Assembly: GCF_016888165.1 (NCBI RefSeq)
Contig: NZ_JACSWC010000433.1
Coordinates: forward strand, 62,001 to 126,000
Length of the DNA: 64,000 nt
Source: Halomicronema sp. CCY15110
GTDB lineage: Bacteria; Cyanobacteriota; Cyanobacteriia; Phormidesmidales; Phormidesmidaceae
Reading direction: 5' to 3'
In this document: piece by piece, positions 25,963 through 35,064 of the stretch
Numbering within the stretch: the first letter of the stretch is position 1
Layout of the letters: every line of letters starts with the position of its first letter
Made by a program: the position numbers and the translations under genes
The notes under the pieces: generated by a model
What the model was told of the DNA's origin: nothing
What the model saw: the letters and a program-made list of their open reading frames with translations, nothing else
Database searches by the model: none

Positions 25963-27396
25963 TTAAGATGCCTTTGGGGTGGAAGTGGGTTGAGAGATCA
26001 CCATTTGCTGCATCGCTTTCAGCAGATTGTCCAGGCCGTTGAGATTGATCGAGGGACGAACCTGGTTAGGGGCAACGGGTTGATGGAGCCATTTGGTCAA
26101 CGCTTCTGGACTGAGATTATCGGGATGCAGCACATCCACCAGGCCCTGCTGGTGCAGCCGTTCGGCGCGAATCCACTGCTCTTGGCGGGGGGCGATGCGA
26201 GGTACCAGCAGGGCGGGTTTTTGGAAGGACAGGATTTCGCAGGTGGTGTTGTAGCCGCCCATGGCGATCGCCCGACTGGCCTGTGCCAGCAGCAGGGTGG
26301 GTTCTTCGAGATAGTCCACAATCCGTAGTTGAGGATTTTGGGATACCTGATCGAAAAGAGTTTGCTGCACCTCGGGGGGCATGAAGGGGCCAGTCACCAA
26401 TACGCCGGTCATGCCCTCTGGAAAGGTGGCCTGGGCAAACGCTTGAGCCAGGGCTGCCCCATCCTGACCGCCCCCCACTGAGCACACCACCAGATTGTCT
26501 TGGGGCAGGTTGAGGGCATCTAGATTGGCGCGCACGCTGGGGCGGATGTAGTGCAGCCGAGAGCGTTGGTCGAGATAGCCCAGGGGCTGCATCTTCGCGG
26601 CGATGTCTGTTGGCAGGCCGTATTCCTGCCGCAGGTCGTACAGGTTGGGGTCGCCGTAAATCCAGATGGCGTCGTAGTAGTGGCGTAAGACGGCGCAATT
26701 GTCGGCTCGTCGCCAGTCTCGCCGGACGGCTTCGGGGGTATCCAACACATCCCGCAGGCCCAGCACACAGCGGCTGTGGGGCTGCGATCGCATATATTCC
26801 AGCGTCGGGTCCAGCTCGCGCATCGCGCCGCGCGGCACGTTGTCCACAATCAGCACATCGGGCTGGAAGCTTTTGACAGCGGTGCGAATGAGCTGCGATC
26901 GCAAGCCAATGATCTCTTCTACTTCCAGTCCCAAACGCCGGGACTGATACTGACCGTCTTCACGTTTGCAGAGGGCGGGTAACGTCAGACAGTCCACCCC
27001 GGCGGGAGTCGGGACATCACTGGCATCGCGCATGCCGCTAATCATCAGAATGTCGGCTGGCATGTCTGAGCTGCCGAGGGCTTGGGCGATGAGTAGGTTG
27101 CGGCGTTTATGTCCCAATCCCATCGTGTCGTGGGAATAGAGGACGATGCGCGATCGCTTGCCCTGGGGATGACCACACACACCCGCATCGGTTTCGGACG
27201 GCACCGCTGCTAGCGGCAAAGGCGGTGAATAATTGGCGGCATGCAGAGCGGACGAAGCGAGGGGGGGTGAGGTCGAGGAAATAGAAACCAAGGAAAGCTC
27301 CTTCACGGCGCAAACGATAGATGCATCTCGGGGGCGATTTTCAGTTCGACACTCAGTTGGACAGACGGGAGGAGAGAGGTTTCCTAACGTGACCAA
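25963..27396 (-). CDS. Glycosyltransferase, MurG/GT28-like
   Basis: A 477-aa protein. From about residue 80 it reads as a GT-B enzyme: SRIVLYSHDTMGLGHKRRNLLIAQAL at the N-domain, VVCSVGGGQDGAALAQAF at the linker to the C-domain, and MGGYNTTCEILSFQKPALLVPR as the donor-binding region. These resemble the MurG-like family that handles UDP-sugars. The first 75 or so residues are Ser/Pro/Ala-rich with no family resemblance, so the true start may be internal. It lies 170 bp upstream of the GT4 pair on the same strand and is probably the first gene of the cluster. Confidence 0.82.
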   Translation of the reverse strand: MVTLGNLSPPVCPTECRTENRPRDASIVCAVKELSLVSISSTSPPLASSALHAANYSPPLPLAAVPSETDAGVCGHPQGKRSRIVLYSHDTMGLGHKRRNLLIAQALGSSDMPADILMISGMRDASDVPTPAGVDCLTLPALCKREDGQYQSRRLGLEVEEIIGLRSQLIRTAVKSFQPDVLIVDNVPRGAMRELDPTLEYMRSQPHSRCVLGLRDVLDTPEAVRRDWRRADNCAVLRHYYDAIWIYGDPNLYDLRQEYGLPTDIAAKMQPLGYLDQRSRLHYIRPSVRANLDALNLPQDNLVVCSVGGGQDGAALAQAFAQATFPEGMTGVLVTGPFMPPEVQQTLFDQVSQNPQLRIVDYLEEPTLLLAQASRAIAMGGYNTTCEILSFQKPALLVPRIAPRQEQWIRAERLHQQGLVDVLHPDNLSPEALTKWLHQPVAPNQVRPSINLNGLDNLLKAMQQMVISQPTSTPKAS

Positions 27397-27948
27397 CCGA
27401 TGGCAACCGGAAAACCTAGGGAGCTGATCCCAGTATCCCCGAAGGCCAGGCCACCACCAATGACGGGTTAAGCCTGGGTTAAGTATCTACAGAATGCGGA
27501 TCCTCATTAAAGCTGACGTGAAGGTTTTATGAGAACGTTTTCATCTCGAAGTTCCCGCAAATTTGCCGAATTTACAGCTCAATTTGCCCAACGTTCCACT
27601 GTCACGCCAGGGGACGTGCTCACCACGAGATGCCTCCATCAGCGGCTCAGGGGTTGGGGTAGTCTGGCACAAGACATTCAGATATCAGAACACGAAACAT
27701 TCAGAGCACGAAACATTCAGAATGAGGGGGGAGGCGTGATCGCCAACCACGTCACTTTAAAGTCTTCTCATAAAAGTCTTCTCATATACAGAAAGCGGCA
27801 GCAATGCCCCGTCCATCCTGGCTAACAGGACTAATCGCGCGGCCTGACTAGTAGATTTTTCTCAGAATTCTCATAAATCCAGTCATAAGTTAATGTTTAA
27901 CGTTACGATAAATTACATAGACGTTCCTCGCTTACTCAGGAAAAGTTC
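27397..27948. other. Spacer with short repeats, no convincing gene
   Basis: A 552-bp spacer between divergent genes. CACGAAACATTCAG occurs twice (27691-27704 and 27707-27720) with a third, partial copy (GACATTCAG) just before. AAGTCTTCTCATA is also repeated at about 27761-27787. A 98-codon frame across these repeats lacks family resemblance and coding character. The region should hold promoters for the flanking genes. Confidence 0.5.
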
Positions 27949-28341
27949 ATGACTGGCTTTATTCGTGGCTTGTTCAGCCGTAAAAACTCGAAACCCTCTG
28001 CGCCTCAGCCCAAGCAAACCGGTGCCTTCTTCTTGAGTGAAGATGACGCCAAGACTTTTGGCGACATTGACTACATGCGCTCATCGAAAGTAGTAAAGCG
28101 CACCTTTGCCCGCAAAAAGGGGCAAGAGGAATTGGAATCGGTACGGCAAATTTCGGCAATGGGGATGCGTGAGTTAGATGAGCAGGGCCTGCCCGCCCAA
28201 TCGTCTAGCAGCAGCACCAGCGCTTCTAGTTTTGACGCTGCTAAGTCCACCGCTTCTTCGGATTTTCAGCGCCGCACTGCCAAAACCGACACCAGTATGG
28301 ACATGTTTCGAGACATGGCGAAGGATATGAAAAAGCGCTAG
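27949..28341 (+). CDS. Small cyanobacterial protein of unknown function
   Basis: A 130-aa soluble protein. It has a basic N-terminus (FIRGLFSRKNSKPS), a central region FFLSEDDAKTFGDIDYMRSSKVVKRTFARKKG, a Ser-rich low-complexity stretch around residues 84-105 and a charged C-terminus MDMFRDMAKDMKKR. The ordered middle and the conserved-looking tail, with a disordered Ser-rich link, suggest a small regulatory or scaffold protein. I recognise the pattern as a conserved cyanobacterial hypothetical but know no function. A terminator follows at 28378. Confidence 0.7.
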   Translation: MTGFIRGLFSRKNSKPSAPQPKQTGAFFLSEDDAKTFGDIDYMRSSKVVKRTFARKKGQEELESVRQISAMGMRELDEQGLPAQSSSSSTSASSFDAAKSTASSDFQRRTAKTDTSMDMFRDMAKDMKKR

Positions 28342-28377
28342 CGCTTGAGTGATTGTGTTTTCTAGCTTCTGACTTTG

Positions 28378-28410
28378 CAGGGTGAATCCAGTGGGTTTGC
28401 CCTGTTTTTT
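28378..28410 (+). terminator. Rho-independent terminator
   Basis: CAGGGTGAATCCA (28378-28390) pairs with TGGGTTTGCCCTG (28392-28404), with several G-U pairs, and is followed by six T's. It lies 36 nt after the stop of the small protein gene. Confidence 0.75.
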
Positions 28411-28583
28411 GTGGGGAATTATCGGGGCGCGGTGCGATCGCCGCCGTTGCCAGCATGGAAGGCTAGGACAGAGGACTGTTGCAATGAGGGCATTTCTATA
28501 TAATGGCGATGGTTCTTGCTGCGGGTCATTGGGAACAATCTCCCCTGGCTGAGTAAGGGCGATCGCTGATTAGAGGTGATTTC

Positions 28584-29381
28584 TTGGCGCAGGCCATCGA
28601 ACTTTCCAGTCTTTCCAAGTGGGGCCGCCGCTCCTTTGCGGCGGTGATGCTCATGGGGCAGGTGGTCATGCATTTGATCTCCCGCCCGCTTCATCGTCGC
28701 AACACGATTGAGCAAATGGTGGCCGTTGGCCCCGAGTCGCTGATGATTGCCCTGCTGACGGCTAGTTTCGTCGGCATGGTGTTCACTATTCAAGTAACTC
28801 GCGAGTTTATCAACTTTGGGGCTGGCACAGCGGTGGGCGGGGTATTAGCGTTGACCCTGGCACGAGAATTGGCCCCGGTACTCACAGCGGTCGTGCTGGC
28901 GGGCCGCGTGGGCTCAGCGTTTGCCGCCGAAATCGGCACGATGAAGGTCACCGAGCAAATCGACGCCCTCCAAATCTTAAAGACCGATCCGATCGACTAT
29001 TTGGTGATTCCTCGGGTGGTGGCCTGTGCGCTGATGCTGCCAGTGTTGACGCTACTGTCTTTCATCACGGGGATGAGTGGCGGCCTGCTGATTGCGACGA
29101 ACCTGTACGGCATTACCCAAGAGGTATTTCTCGATTCGGCCCAAAACTTTCTCTCTACTTGGGATTTGATGTCAGCCCTAATCAAGGCGTTTGTCTTCGG
29201 CATCCTGATTGCGATTATTGGCGCGAGTTGGGGACTCACCACCACCGGCGGAGCCAAAGGGGTCGGCCAATCCACCACCACGGCGGTCGTCACTGCCCTG
29301 CTGGCGATCTTTATCACTAACTTCTTTTTATCCTGGCTCATGTTTCAGGGCACGGGCAGTGCGGTCTTAGGGAATATGTAA
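28584..29381 (+). CDS. MlaE-family lipid-transport permease
   Basis: A 265-aa membrane protein of the MlaE/YrbE family, the permease of ABC systems that move lipids across the cell envelope. Signature segments are VGPESLMIALLTASFVGMVFTIQV, LTLARELAPVLTAVVLAGRVGSAFAAEIGTMKVTEQIDAL and the late SWGLTTTGGAKGVGQSTTTAVV. Five to six membrane helices are apparent. The start is a TTG at 28584 with ribosome-binding site AGAGGTGA eight to ten bases upstream; the encoded leader fits the family. The ATPase and MlaD-like partners are not adjacent, as is common in cyanobacteria. Confidence 0.92.
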   Translation: MAQAIELSSLSKWGRRSFAAVMLMGQVVMHLISRPLHRRNTIEQMVAVGPESLMIALLTASFVGMVFTIQVTREFINFGAGTAVGGVLALTLARELAPVLTAVVLAGRVGSAFAAEIGTMKVTEQIDALQILKTDPIDYLVIPRVVACALMLPVLTLLSFITGMSGGLLIATNLYGITQEVFLDSAQNFLSTWDLMSALIKAFVFGILIAIIGASWGLTTTGGAKGVGQSTTTAVVTALLAIFITNFFLSWLMFQGTGSAVLGNM

Positions 29382-29400
29382 GGCCAAAGGCCGATTTTTT
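29382..29400 (+). terminator. Possible short terminator after the MlaE-type gene
   Basis: GGCC-AAA-GGCC directly after the stop codon is followed by GA and six T's. The stem is only 4 bp, so efficiency is uncertain. Confidence 0.4.
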
Positions 29401-29595
29401 CAGATGGCCGGGGCATCCGGGGCGAGCTGAAAACCAACATCTCTCTCCAGGTTGTTGAGCTCAGCGAAGGCCCGATTACCCGATGGTATCGACGCCGAGC
29501 GCTATGAGGTCGCCAGGCATGGTGCTCAACTGACGTGACCGCATGTTAGTCAGGGGACATTTGGCTCTACATTTGCCCCAGGCTGACTGGAGGCA

Positions 29596-31446
29596 TCACT
29601 GATATCCAGCCGCTTGCATTTGAAACAGGCGAGCATAGCGACCGTTATATGCCAGCAAGGCTTCGTGGGTGCCATATTCAATCACTTGGCCCGCCGATAG
29701 CACTAAAATTTCATCGGCCCGCCGCACCGTCGAAAAGCGATGGGAGATCAAAATTGCCATCTGATTTTCCGTTGCAAGGCGAAACTGATCAAAAATTTGG
29801 GCTTCTGCTTCCGCATCCATGGCCGAGGTGGGCTCATCGAGTACCAACAAATCGGCATCCGAGCGCATGAAGGCCCGCGACAGGGCTACTTTTTGCCATT
29901 GGCCGCCCGACAGTTCCTGACCGCCCTTAAACCAGCGGCCCAACTGCGTTTGAAACCCGTCGGGTAGCGCTTCGATAAAGGGCTTGGCCGTCCCTTTTTG
30001 GGCCGCGATCGCCCACTGGGGCTCTTGCTCTAGGTGCTGCACATCACCCACGCCAATGTTTTCCCCCACTTTGAACTGATAGCGCACAAAGTCTTGAAAA
30101 ATGACGCCGATGCGCTGGCGCAATACCGCCACATCCCATTCCTGCAAATCGCGACCATCGAGCAAAATGCGGCCCTGAGTCGGCACATACAGCCGAGTCA
30201 GCAGCTTGATCAGCGTCGTTTTGCCGGAACCGTTTTCTCCGACGATCGCCAACTTTTGGCGCGGTTGCAGACGAAAGGTTACATCGGACAAGGCCAGTTT
30301 GCTGGATCCCGGATAGGTGAACGAAACGTGCTCGAACCGCAGGCCGTCGCTGGGGTCAGGGCCAGAACGCGCCGTTCCCTCGGTCTGGGGAATGGGCTGC
30401 TCCAAAAATTCATACAGGTTCGACAAATACAAGCCGTCTTCGTACATGCCGCCGATCGCGGTCAAAATGGCGGTAAAGGCATTCTGTCCCTGACGGAATA
30501 CGGTGAGATACATCGTCAACTCACCGAGGGAAATGCGGCGGGAGATCGCGGCCAACACAATCCAGCAGTAGGTACTGTAGAAGGCGGCGGTGCTGAGCAA
30601 GCCCAGTCCGTAAGTCCACCCACTGCGCCGCACGGTGAGATCGCGGTCTTCGCCATACAACTGCTCAAAGATCGCCTGATACCGCTGGAGCAGCATCGGC
30701 CCCAGCTGAAACAGCTTGACCTCCTTGGCATAATCTTCGCGACCGAGCAGCACTTCCAAATAATTTTGGCGGCGGGTTTCGGGCGATCGCCAGCGAAACA
30801 GCCGAAAGGCTTGGCCCGCAAACCGGGTTTCGGCCACAAAGGCTGGCACCGTCGCCCCGAGCAAAATCACCACCGCCCACCCCGAAAATTGCAGCAGCAA
30901 ACCGCTGTAAGTGAGGAGCGATAAGACATTTTGCATCAGGCCAAAGGTCCGATTCACCATGCTTAGGGGCCGACTCGACGCCTCCCGACGGGCGCGATTC
31001 ATCTTGTCGTAGAATTCTGAATCTTCAAAGTAGGACAGGGGCAGTCGCTGGGCCTTTTCAAGAATGAGCAGGTTGACCTTTTGCGCCAGCAACGCCCGCA
31101 GCAGCGAGGTACACAGATTGAGCCCCTGACGTGCCCCCGCCAGCGCCATCACCAGTACCGCCTCGATCGCCAAATACTGGAGCGCTTGATTGCGATCGGC
31201 GATCGTCCCTGACTCCGCCGCTTGAATCACCCCATCGACAATCAGTTTGCCAAAGTAGGCGATCGCCCCCGGCAGCAACCCAGAGACCAACGTACAAACC
31301 GCGAGCCCCAGCGTTAAGCGGCTGTGGGTCTGCCACACCAATTCAACCGCCCGGCCACAATATTGATAAATATCGAGCGCACTCTGCCAAGTTGCTAACT
31401 GCCGTTGCGCCGCTCGCTGCCAACGTCTTATGTGTCGTGTCACCAT
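29596..31446 (-). CDS. ABC exporter, fused membrane and ATPase domains
   Basis: A 616-aa half-transporter not closely related to the one at 21409. The membrane domain covers about residues 40-345. The ATPase domain has Walker A VGENGSGKTT, LSGGQWQKVALSRA and Walker B LLVLDEPTSAMD, followed by a switch His in LISHRFSTVRRADE. The N-terminal RRWQRAAQRQLATWQSAL is a basic amphipathic lead. This subgroup is often annotated as multidrug or lantibiotic-type exporters. There is no partner gene, so substrate is unknown. It is convergent with the MlaE-type gene and divergent from the glutathione transferase. Confidence 0.9.
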   Translation of the reverse strand: MVTRHIRRWQRAAQRQLATWQSALDIYQYCGRAVELVWQTHSRLTLGLAVCTLVSGLLPGAIAYFGKLIVDGVIQAAESGTIADRNQALQYLAIEAVLVMALAGARQGLNLCTSLLRALLAQKVNLLILEKAQRLPLSYFEDSEFYDKMNRARREASSRPLSMVNRTFGLMQNVLSLLTYSGLLLQFSGWAVVILLGATVPAFVAETRFAGQAFRLFRWRSPETRRQNYLEVLLGREDYAKEVKLFQLGPMLLQRYQAIFEQLYGEDRDLTVRRSGWTYGLGLLSTAAFYSTYCWIVLAAISRRISLGELTMYLTVFRQGQNAFTAILTAIGGMYEDGLYLSNLYEFLEQPIPQTEGTARSGPDPSDGLRFEHVSFTYPGSSKLALSDVTFRLQPRQKLAIVGENGSGKTTLIKLLTRLYVPTQGRILLDGRDLQEWDVAVLRQRIGVIFQDFVRYQFKVGENIGVGDVQHLEQEPQWAIAAQKGTAKPFIEALPDGFQTQLGRWFKGGQELSGGQWQKVALSRAFMRSDADLLVLDEPTSAMDAEAEAQIFDQFRLATENQMAILISHRFSTVRRADEILVLSAGQVIEYGTHEALLAYNGRYARLFQMQAAGYQ

Positions 31447-31572
31447 CTTTTCAGCATACTGGGCTCGCTGCCCCAGTGCTTGCCGCTTGATAGGAACCGT
31501 GAGAGGCGCTACGCTGGCAAAAAATCTCGGCGACGCTTGCCGAGGTAACCACTTATTGAGCAGGCCACTGCG

Positions 31573-32244
31573 GTGTCTCTAAAGCTGATTATCGGCAATA
31601 AAAATTATTCGTCCTGGTCGTTGCGGGCTTGGCTATTTATGCGCCAGAGCGGCGTGGAATTTGAGGAAATCAAACTCGCGTTGTTTACCGAGCAGTGGCA
31701 GACCGAGATCAAGCGGTATACCCCAGCGGGTAAAGTGCCCGTGTTACTCGATGGCGCGATCGCGGTTTGGGACTCGTTGGCCATTATGGAATATGTGCGG
31801 GAAAACTTTTCCGATACCGTGGGCTGGCCCAGCGATCGCGCGGCGCGAGCCCATGCCCGTTCCATCGCGACGGAAATGCACTCCGGTTTTATGGCCATTC
31901 GGGAAGAGCTGCCGCAAAATCTGCGGGTGTGTCAGCAGCGATCGCTCGACGACTTTTCCAGTGCTGCCCAACGGGAAATCTCGCGAGTCGAGCGGCTTTG
32001 GCAAGACGGCTTTGAGCGCTATGGTGGCCCCTGGCTGTGCGGTGAGTTTTCCATTGCGGATGTGATGTACGTGCCGGTAGCATTGCGGTTCGTCACCTAC
32101 GGCATTCAGCTCCAGCCCACGGCTCAGCAGTTTGTCACCCGCACGCAAGCACTGGAGTCCGTGCAAGCCTGGTGCCGCGATGCCGCCCACGAGGCAGAAA
32201 CCTTACCCTTCATTGACGCGGCGGCAGCACGACCCTATTCGTAG
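31573..32244 (+). CDS. Glutathione S-transferase
   Basis: A 223-aa protein of the cytosolic GST fold. The N-terminal thioredoxin-like domain starts LKLIIGNKNYSSWSLRAWL, whose Ser/Tyr cluster includes the likely glutathione-activating Ser. The cis-Pro element is GKVPVLLDG and the acidic patch is VWDSLAIMEYV. The helical domain (about residues 90-215) has WLCGEFSIADVMYVPVALRF, the typical N-capping motif. The start is GTG at 31573. Members with this opening motif are widespread in proteobacteria and cyanobacteria; the substrate is unknown. Confidence 0.92.
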   Translation: MSLKLIIGNKNYSSWSLRAWLFMRQSGVEFEEIKLALFTEQWQTEIKRYTPAGKVPVLLDGAIAVWDSLAIMEYVRENFSDTVGWPSDRAARAHARSIATEMHSGFMAIREELPQNLRVCQQRSLDDFSSAAQREISRVERLWQDGFERYGGPWLCGEFSIADVMYVPVALRFVTYGIQLQPTAQQFVTRTQALESVQAWCRDAAHEAETLPFIDAAAARPYS

Positions 32245-32393
32245 CCCAGTAGCGGCACCTTGTCGGCAGTTCGGCTTGCCGGAACGGGGTTGAGCCAGAT
32301 GCGCTCTGGGGGCTGATCTGACAGGGATTGGGCCATGCAACCAGGCTAAATAGCCGTGCTACCCTGAGTAGGAAGCCTTTTGCTACTTGAGGT

Positions 32394-32624
32394 ATGACGA
32401 TGCAGGCTGCAAAAGTATCGGTTTCTTTGCCAGCTTTCCTGCTGGAGTTTGTCGAAAACTATAAAGTGGCCCACCAATGTAAGTCTCGCTCACAGGTGAT
32501 TGAGCAGGCATTGGAATTGTTGCGATCGCAAGAGTTAGAAGCCGCCTATCGGGAAGCGGCGCAGGAAGTTGATCCGATCTGGGACGTAACCATTTCAGAC
32601 GGGCTGAGCGATGAAGCGTGGTGA
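32394..32624 (+). CDS. Ribbon-helix-helix antitoxin
   Basis: A 76-aa protein with a ribbon-helix-helix DNA-binding N-terminus (AAKVSVSLPAFLLEFVENYKVAHQCKSRSQVIEQALELLRS) and an acidic, Trp-containing tail (EVDPIWDVTISDGLSDEAW) that should bind the toxin. The gene overlaps the MazF-type toxin gene by 14 nt. The pair is a typical type II toxin-antitoxin operon in which the antitoxin both represses the promoter and neutralises the toxin. Confidence 0.88.
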   Translation: MTMQAAKVSVSLPAFLLEFVENYKVAHQCKSRSQVIEQALELLRSQELEAAYREAAQEVDPIWDVTISDGLSDEAW

Positions 32625-32949
32625 TATCTATTACGCTAATTTGAATCCCACCGTGGGGTCGGAAACGGCCAAACGCCGTCCAGTGTTAATCGTCAGCAAT
32701 GATGCGAATAATCGCGCTGCCAGTACGGTGACGATTTTGCCGATTACTTCCAATGTGAGGCGGGTCTATCCCTTTGAGGTGTTGCTCCAACCGGAAGAGA
32801 GCGGACTATCAAAACCGTCGAAGGTGCAGGCACAACAAATTCGTACGATTTCAGTTCAGCGATTGGATGATGCGATCGCAGGCCGCCTAAATTCTCGACT
32901 AATGCAGCAAGTAGATGCAACCCTGAAATTACATCTGGCACTGCCTTAG
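32611..32949 (+). CDS. MazF/PemK-type toxin
   Basis: A 112-aa endoribonuclease-type toxin. MKRGDIYYANLNPTVGSETAKRRPVLIVSND is the family N-terminus, followed by VTILPITSNVRRVYPFEV and SKVQAQQIRTISVQRL. The Arg in KRRPVLI and the Thr/Ser in the ILPITS strand match the active-site region that cuts mRNA at short motifs. Length is full. It is translated from an ATG inside the end of the antitoxin gene. Confidence 0.92.
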   Translation: MKRGDIYYANLNPTVGSETAKRRPVLIVSNDANNRAASTVTILPITSNVRRVYPFEVLLQPEESGLSKPSKVQAQQIRTISVQRLDDAIAGRLNSRLMQQVDATLKLHLALP

Positions 32950-33163
32950 TTAGAGCGTGCGGATGCTGAGCATCGTCAGTGAGAGCCCGATTGCGCATCC
33001 AACGTTGTGGATTACTCCAACGCTTCAGAAGCAATGGCTACTTCGCTAGTGATTAAAACCGCAATCATAAGCCTGCATCCATAAAGACTAATAAAATCTG
33101 CGAAGCCTCCTTCAGATTATCAAGTAGTTTTAGATTAAAACTTCGATAGCAAAGAGCTCAGAA

Positions 33164-34096
33164 CTAAATATCGGCATCGCTAAAGAAATCCTCGTCAATC
33201 TTTTTTAGATCAAATGTTTTTTCAATACTGACACCAACATCATGTTCAATCATGAGCTGGGCCAGTTCTTGACCATCAACAAGAACAATTTTACTATCAC
33301 GAAGTCGTTCCACATAAGTCTTAGCTTGTTTCGTAAAGCTAGAAGTTGTCATGAAAACACCTTTACGGGCACCGACTCCAGCCAAAGCACCCTGAAAGGC
33401 TTGGATTTTTTCTCGCCCAACAGATTTATCGTTTTCCCAGCGTTTTGCTTGAATGTAAATTGCATCAAGACCTAGTTTGTCTTCTTTAATTAGGCCGTCG
33501 ATACCGCCATCTGGTCCAACAGGTACTCCTTCTATATCCTTGATGCTACCGCCATATCCCATGGCGTGGAGTAAGCTCAGAACCAACCATTCAAACTTGC
33601 TTGGATCCATGAGCATGATTTTATCCAATAGATTATCTCTTAGGTTGGCTTCAAAGATGGAATATGCATTGCCGATCACTTCGTCTGGAGTGGTTGACTG
33701 AGGGCTTTTGGGTATTTCTGATATTGTTGTTTCAGTCTTCTCGGATGTAGCTCTATCCCTAAAGGCTTTAAATTCGTTAAAGCGCTGGAGATATAAGTCA
33801 TCAATAGAGTTGGGGTTTTCGGCTAGAATCTTACGTCCCCGTTTAGTAATTCGGACATAACCACGTCGAGTTCTTTCCAGTAATTTTGCTTTGCGGAGAT
33901 ACGTGGATGCCCAACCAACACGATTATCAAATACGGCTTGTCTGCCACTCGGAAGTTTGATTGTGCGTTGCTCAGGAGTTAGATTGAGTTTCTGAGCCAA
34001 CTGCTCACGTAATTCTCGAATCGGATGCTCTTGATCGTCTTGTGCCGCTAACTTTAGTAGCGGCAACATTAGTTCATCGTAAGTAGGCAGAGTCAT
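33164..34096 (-). CDS. Mrr-type restriction endonuclease
   Basis: A 310-aa protein with the two Mrr modules. The N-terminal winged-helix domain (Mrr_N) is PTYDELMLPLLKLAA through RGRKILAENPNSID. The C-terminal PD-(D/E)xK nuclease domain is FEWLVLSLLHAMGYGG, GPDGGIDGLIKEDKLGL and IYIQAKRW, where Asp, Asp and Lys of the GGID...QAK motif form the active site. Such enzymes cut methylated DNA. No methyltransferase is nearby, which fits a methylation-dependent type IV enzyme. The frame extends to 34192, but the ATG at 34096 (MTLPTYDELM) matches the usual start. Confidence 0.9.
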   Translation of the reverse strand: MTLPTYDELMLPLLKLAAQDDQEHPIRELREQLAQKLNLTPEQRTIKLPSGRQAVFDNRVGWASTYLRKAKLLERTRRGYVRITKRGRKILAENPNSIDDLYLQRFNEFKAFRDRATSEKTETTISEIPKSPQSTTPDEVIGNAYSIFEANLRDNLLDKIMLMDPSKFEWLVLSLLHAMGYGGSIKDIEGVPVGPDGGIDGLIKEDKLGLDAIYIQAKRWENDKSVGREKIQAFQGALAGVGARKGVFMTTSSFTKQAKTYVERLRDSKIVLVDGQELAQLMIEHDVGVSIEKTFDLKKIDEDFFSDADI

Positions 34097-34304
34097 GGTG
34101 TAATGAGCCAGCGCAGGCAAGAACATGGAGCAATGTTCACGGTGCAAGTTTTGAAGCCGACCTGCACTTTGATGGGGGTAATATCCAGCCATTACTCCGC
34201 TAGTTGAGAGTGCCCAAATTACTCAGCAGTGATTCATAACTGGAGTCCAACTACTAAGGATTAGCTCGGGTGGAAACCACAAAAATCAGGTTCAAATTAG
34301 GGAT

Positions 34305-34376
34305 TTATTTGGTGCCGAATATGCGATCGCCCGCATCCTCTAACCCCGGCAAAATATAGACGCTGTGCAGATCGTT
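34305..34376 (-). pseudogene. Remnant of a second upp 3' end
   Basis: On the minus strand, this stretch codes for DLHSVYILPGLEDAGDRIFGTK and a stop. It is very like the C-terminus of the intact upp gene at 35403-36029 ([21 protein letters not shown] and stop). At DNA level the first 60 or so bases from the stop differ at only about ten positions. Upstream of this match the frame stays open for another 30 codons but no longer resembles Upp, and it has no start codon. The fragment is therefore a duplicated or leftover gene end. It lies in the same orientation as intact upp, about 1.1 kb away. Confidence 0.75.
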
Positions 34377-34469
34377 CTGCCGCCCTGGCAGCAGGGCGAT
34401 CAAGCAATCACTCACGCCGCGATCGCACGCTAAACTGATAGCCAACTCAGTAAATTTTTCAGCACAGCG

Positions 34470-34733
34470 ATGGCTTTATCCCTGCCCCCCGAACTCCAGC
34501 AGTTTGCCGAGCGCCAAATCGCCAATGGCAAATATACCTCTCTCGATGAAATTCTCCTTGCTGGCTTGCAAGCCTTAGCTGAGCGTGAGCATCTTTACCA
34601 GGGCCGCTTTGAAGAATTGCGTCAGGAAGTCTTGCTCGGTGCTATTGAAGCAGAACGGGGCGAACTCATGGATGCCTCGACAGAAATTGAGGCCATTCGT
34701 CAGCGGCTTCAGAACCGCCACGCTGAGCAATGA
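34470..34733 (+). CDS. ParD-type antitoxin
   Basis: An 87-aa protein with an N-terminal ribbon-helix-helix (LSLPPELQQFAERQIANGKYTSLDEILLAGLQAL) and a C-terminal acidic helix (RQEVLLGAIEAERGELMDASTEIEAIRQRL). This is the ParD layout. The stop overlaps the start of the downstream ParE-type gene by 4 nt (ATGA), so the two are translationally coupled. It should repress its own promoter in the spacer before 34470, where the upp remnant is also found. Confidence 0.9.
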   Translation: MALSLPPELQQFAERQIANGKYTSLDEILLAGLQALAEREHLYQGRFEELRQEVLLGAIEAERGELMDASTEIEAIRQRLQNRHAEQ

Positions 34734-35047
34734 ACCGGATCTGCCGGATTACGCCCCGCGCCAGTCAAGACATTGAAGCCATTATTGAAGCCATTGCCGA
34801 CTTCCTTGCTACCCATAGCAGCCTTGCCAGTGCAGAAAGCTTCCTAATCGGTATTGATGCAACGCTGAACCGGGTTGCCCAATTCCCTCAAATTGGCCGT
34901 AAACGCGATGAGCTTTATCCCGGCCTACGAAGCTTGCCCTATAAGCAATATCTGATTTTCTATCGTTTACTTGACGATGTGATCGAGGTCTTCCGTATTA
35001 TCAGTGGCTATCAAGATGTGACGGTTCTCTTTGCAGAAAGCGAATAG
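34730..35047 (+). CDS. ParE/RelE-type toxin
   Basis: A 105-aa toxin of the RelE/ParE superfamily. Features are ITPRASQDIEAIIEAIADF at the N-terminal helix, RVAQFPQIGRKRDELYPGLRSLPYKQYLIFYRL in the core beta-sheet and VIEVFRIISGYQDV at the end. The GR(K)RDEL...RSLPY...YLIFYR pattern is typical of ParE. Cognate antitoxin is the preceding gene. Whether it acts on gyrase or mRNA is not decided by sequence. Confidence 0.9.
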   Translation: MNRICRITPRASQDIEAIIEAIADFLATHSSLASAESFLIGIDATLNRVAQFPQIGRKRDELYPGLRSLPYKQYLIFYRLLDDVIEVFRIISGYQDVTVLFAESE

Positions 35048-35064
35048 CGCTTCTCCTGGAAAGC

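Noticed and set aside
27529-27825. 98-codon plus-strand frame
   Set aside because: It runs through short direct repeats, lacks a ribosome-binding site and has no family resemblance.
30034-30924. 296-codon plus-strand frame
   Set aside because: It lies wholly inside the ABC exporter gene on the other strand, which has all expected motifs. The frame has no family resemblance and its composition mirrors the opposite strand.
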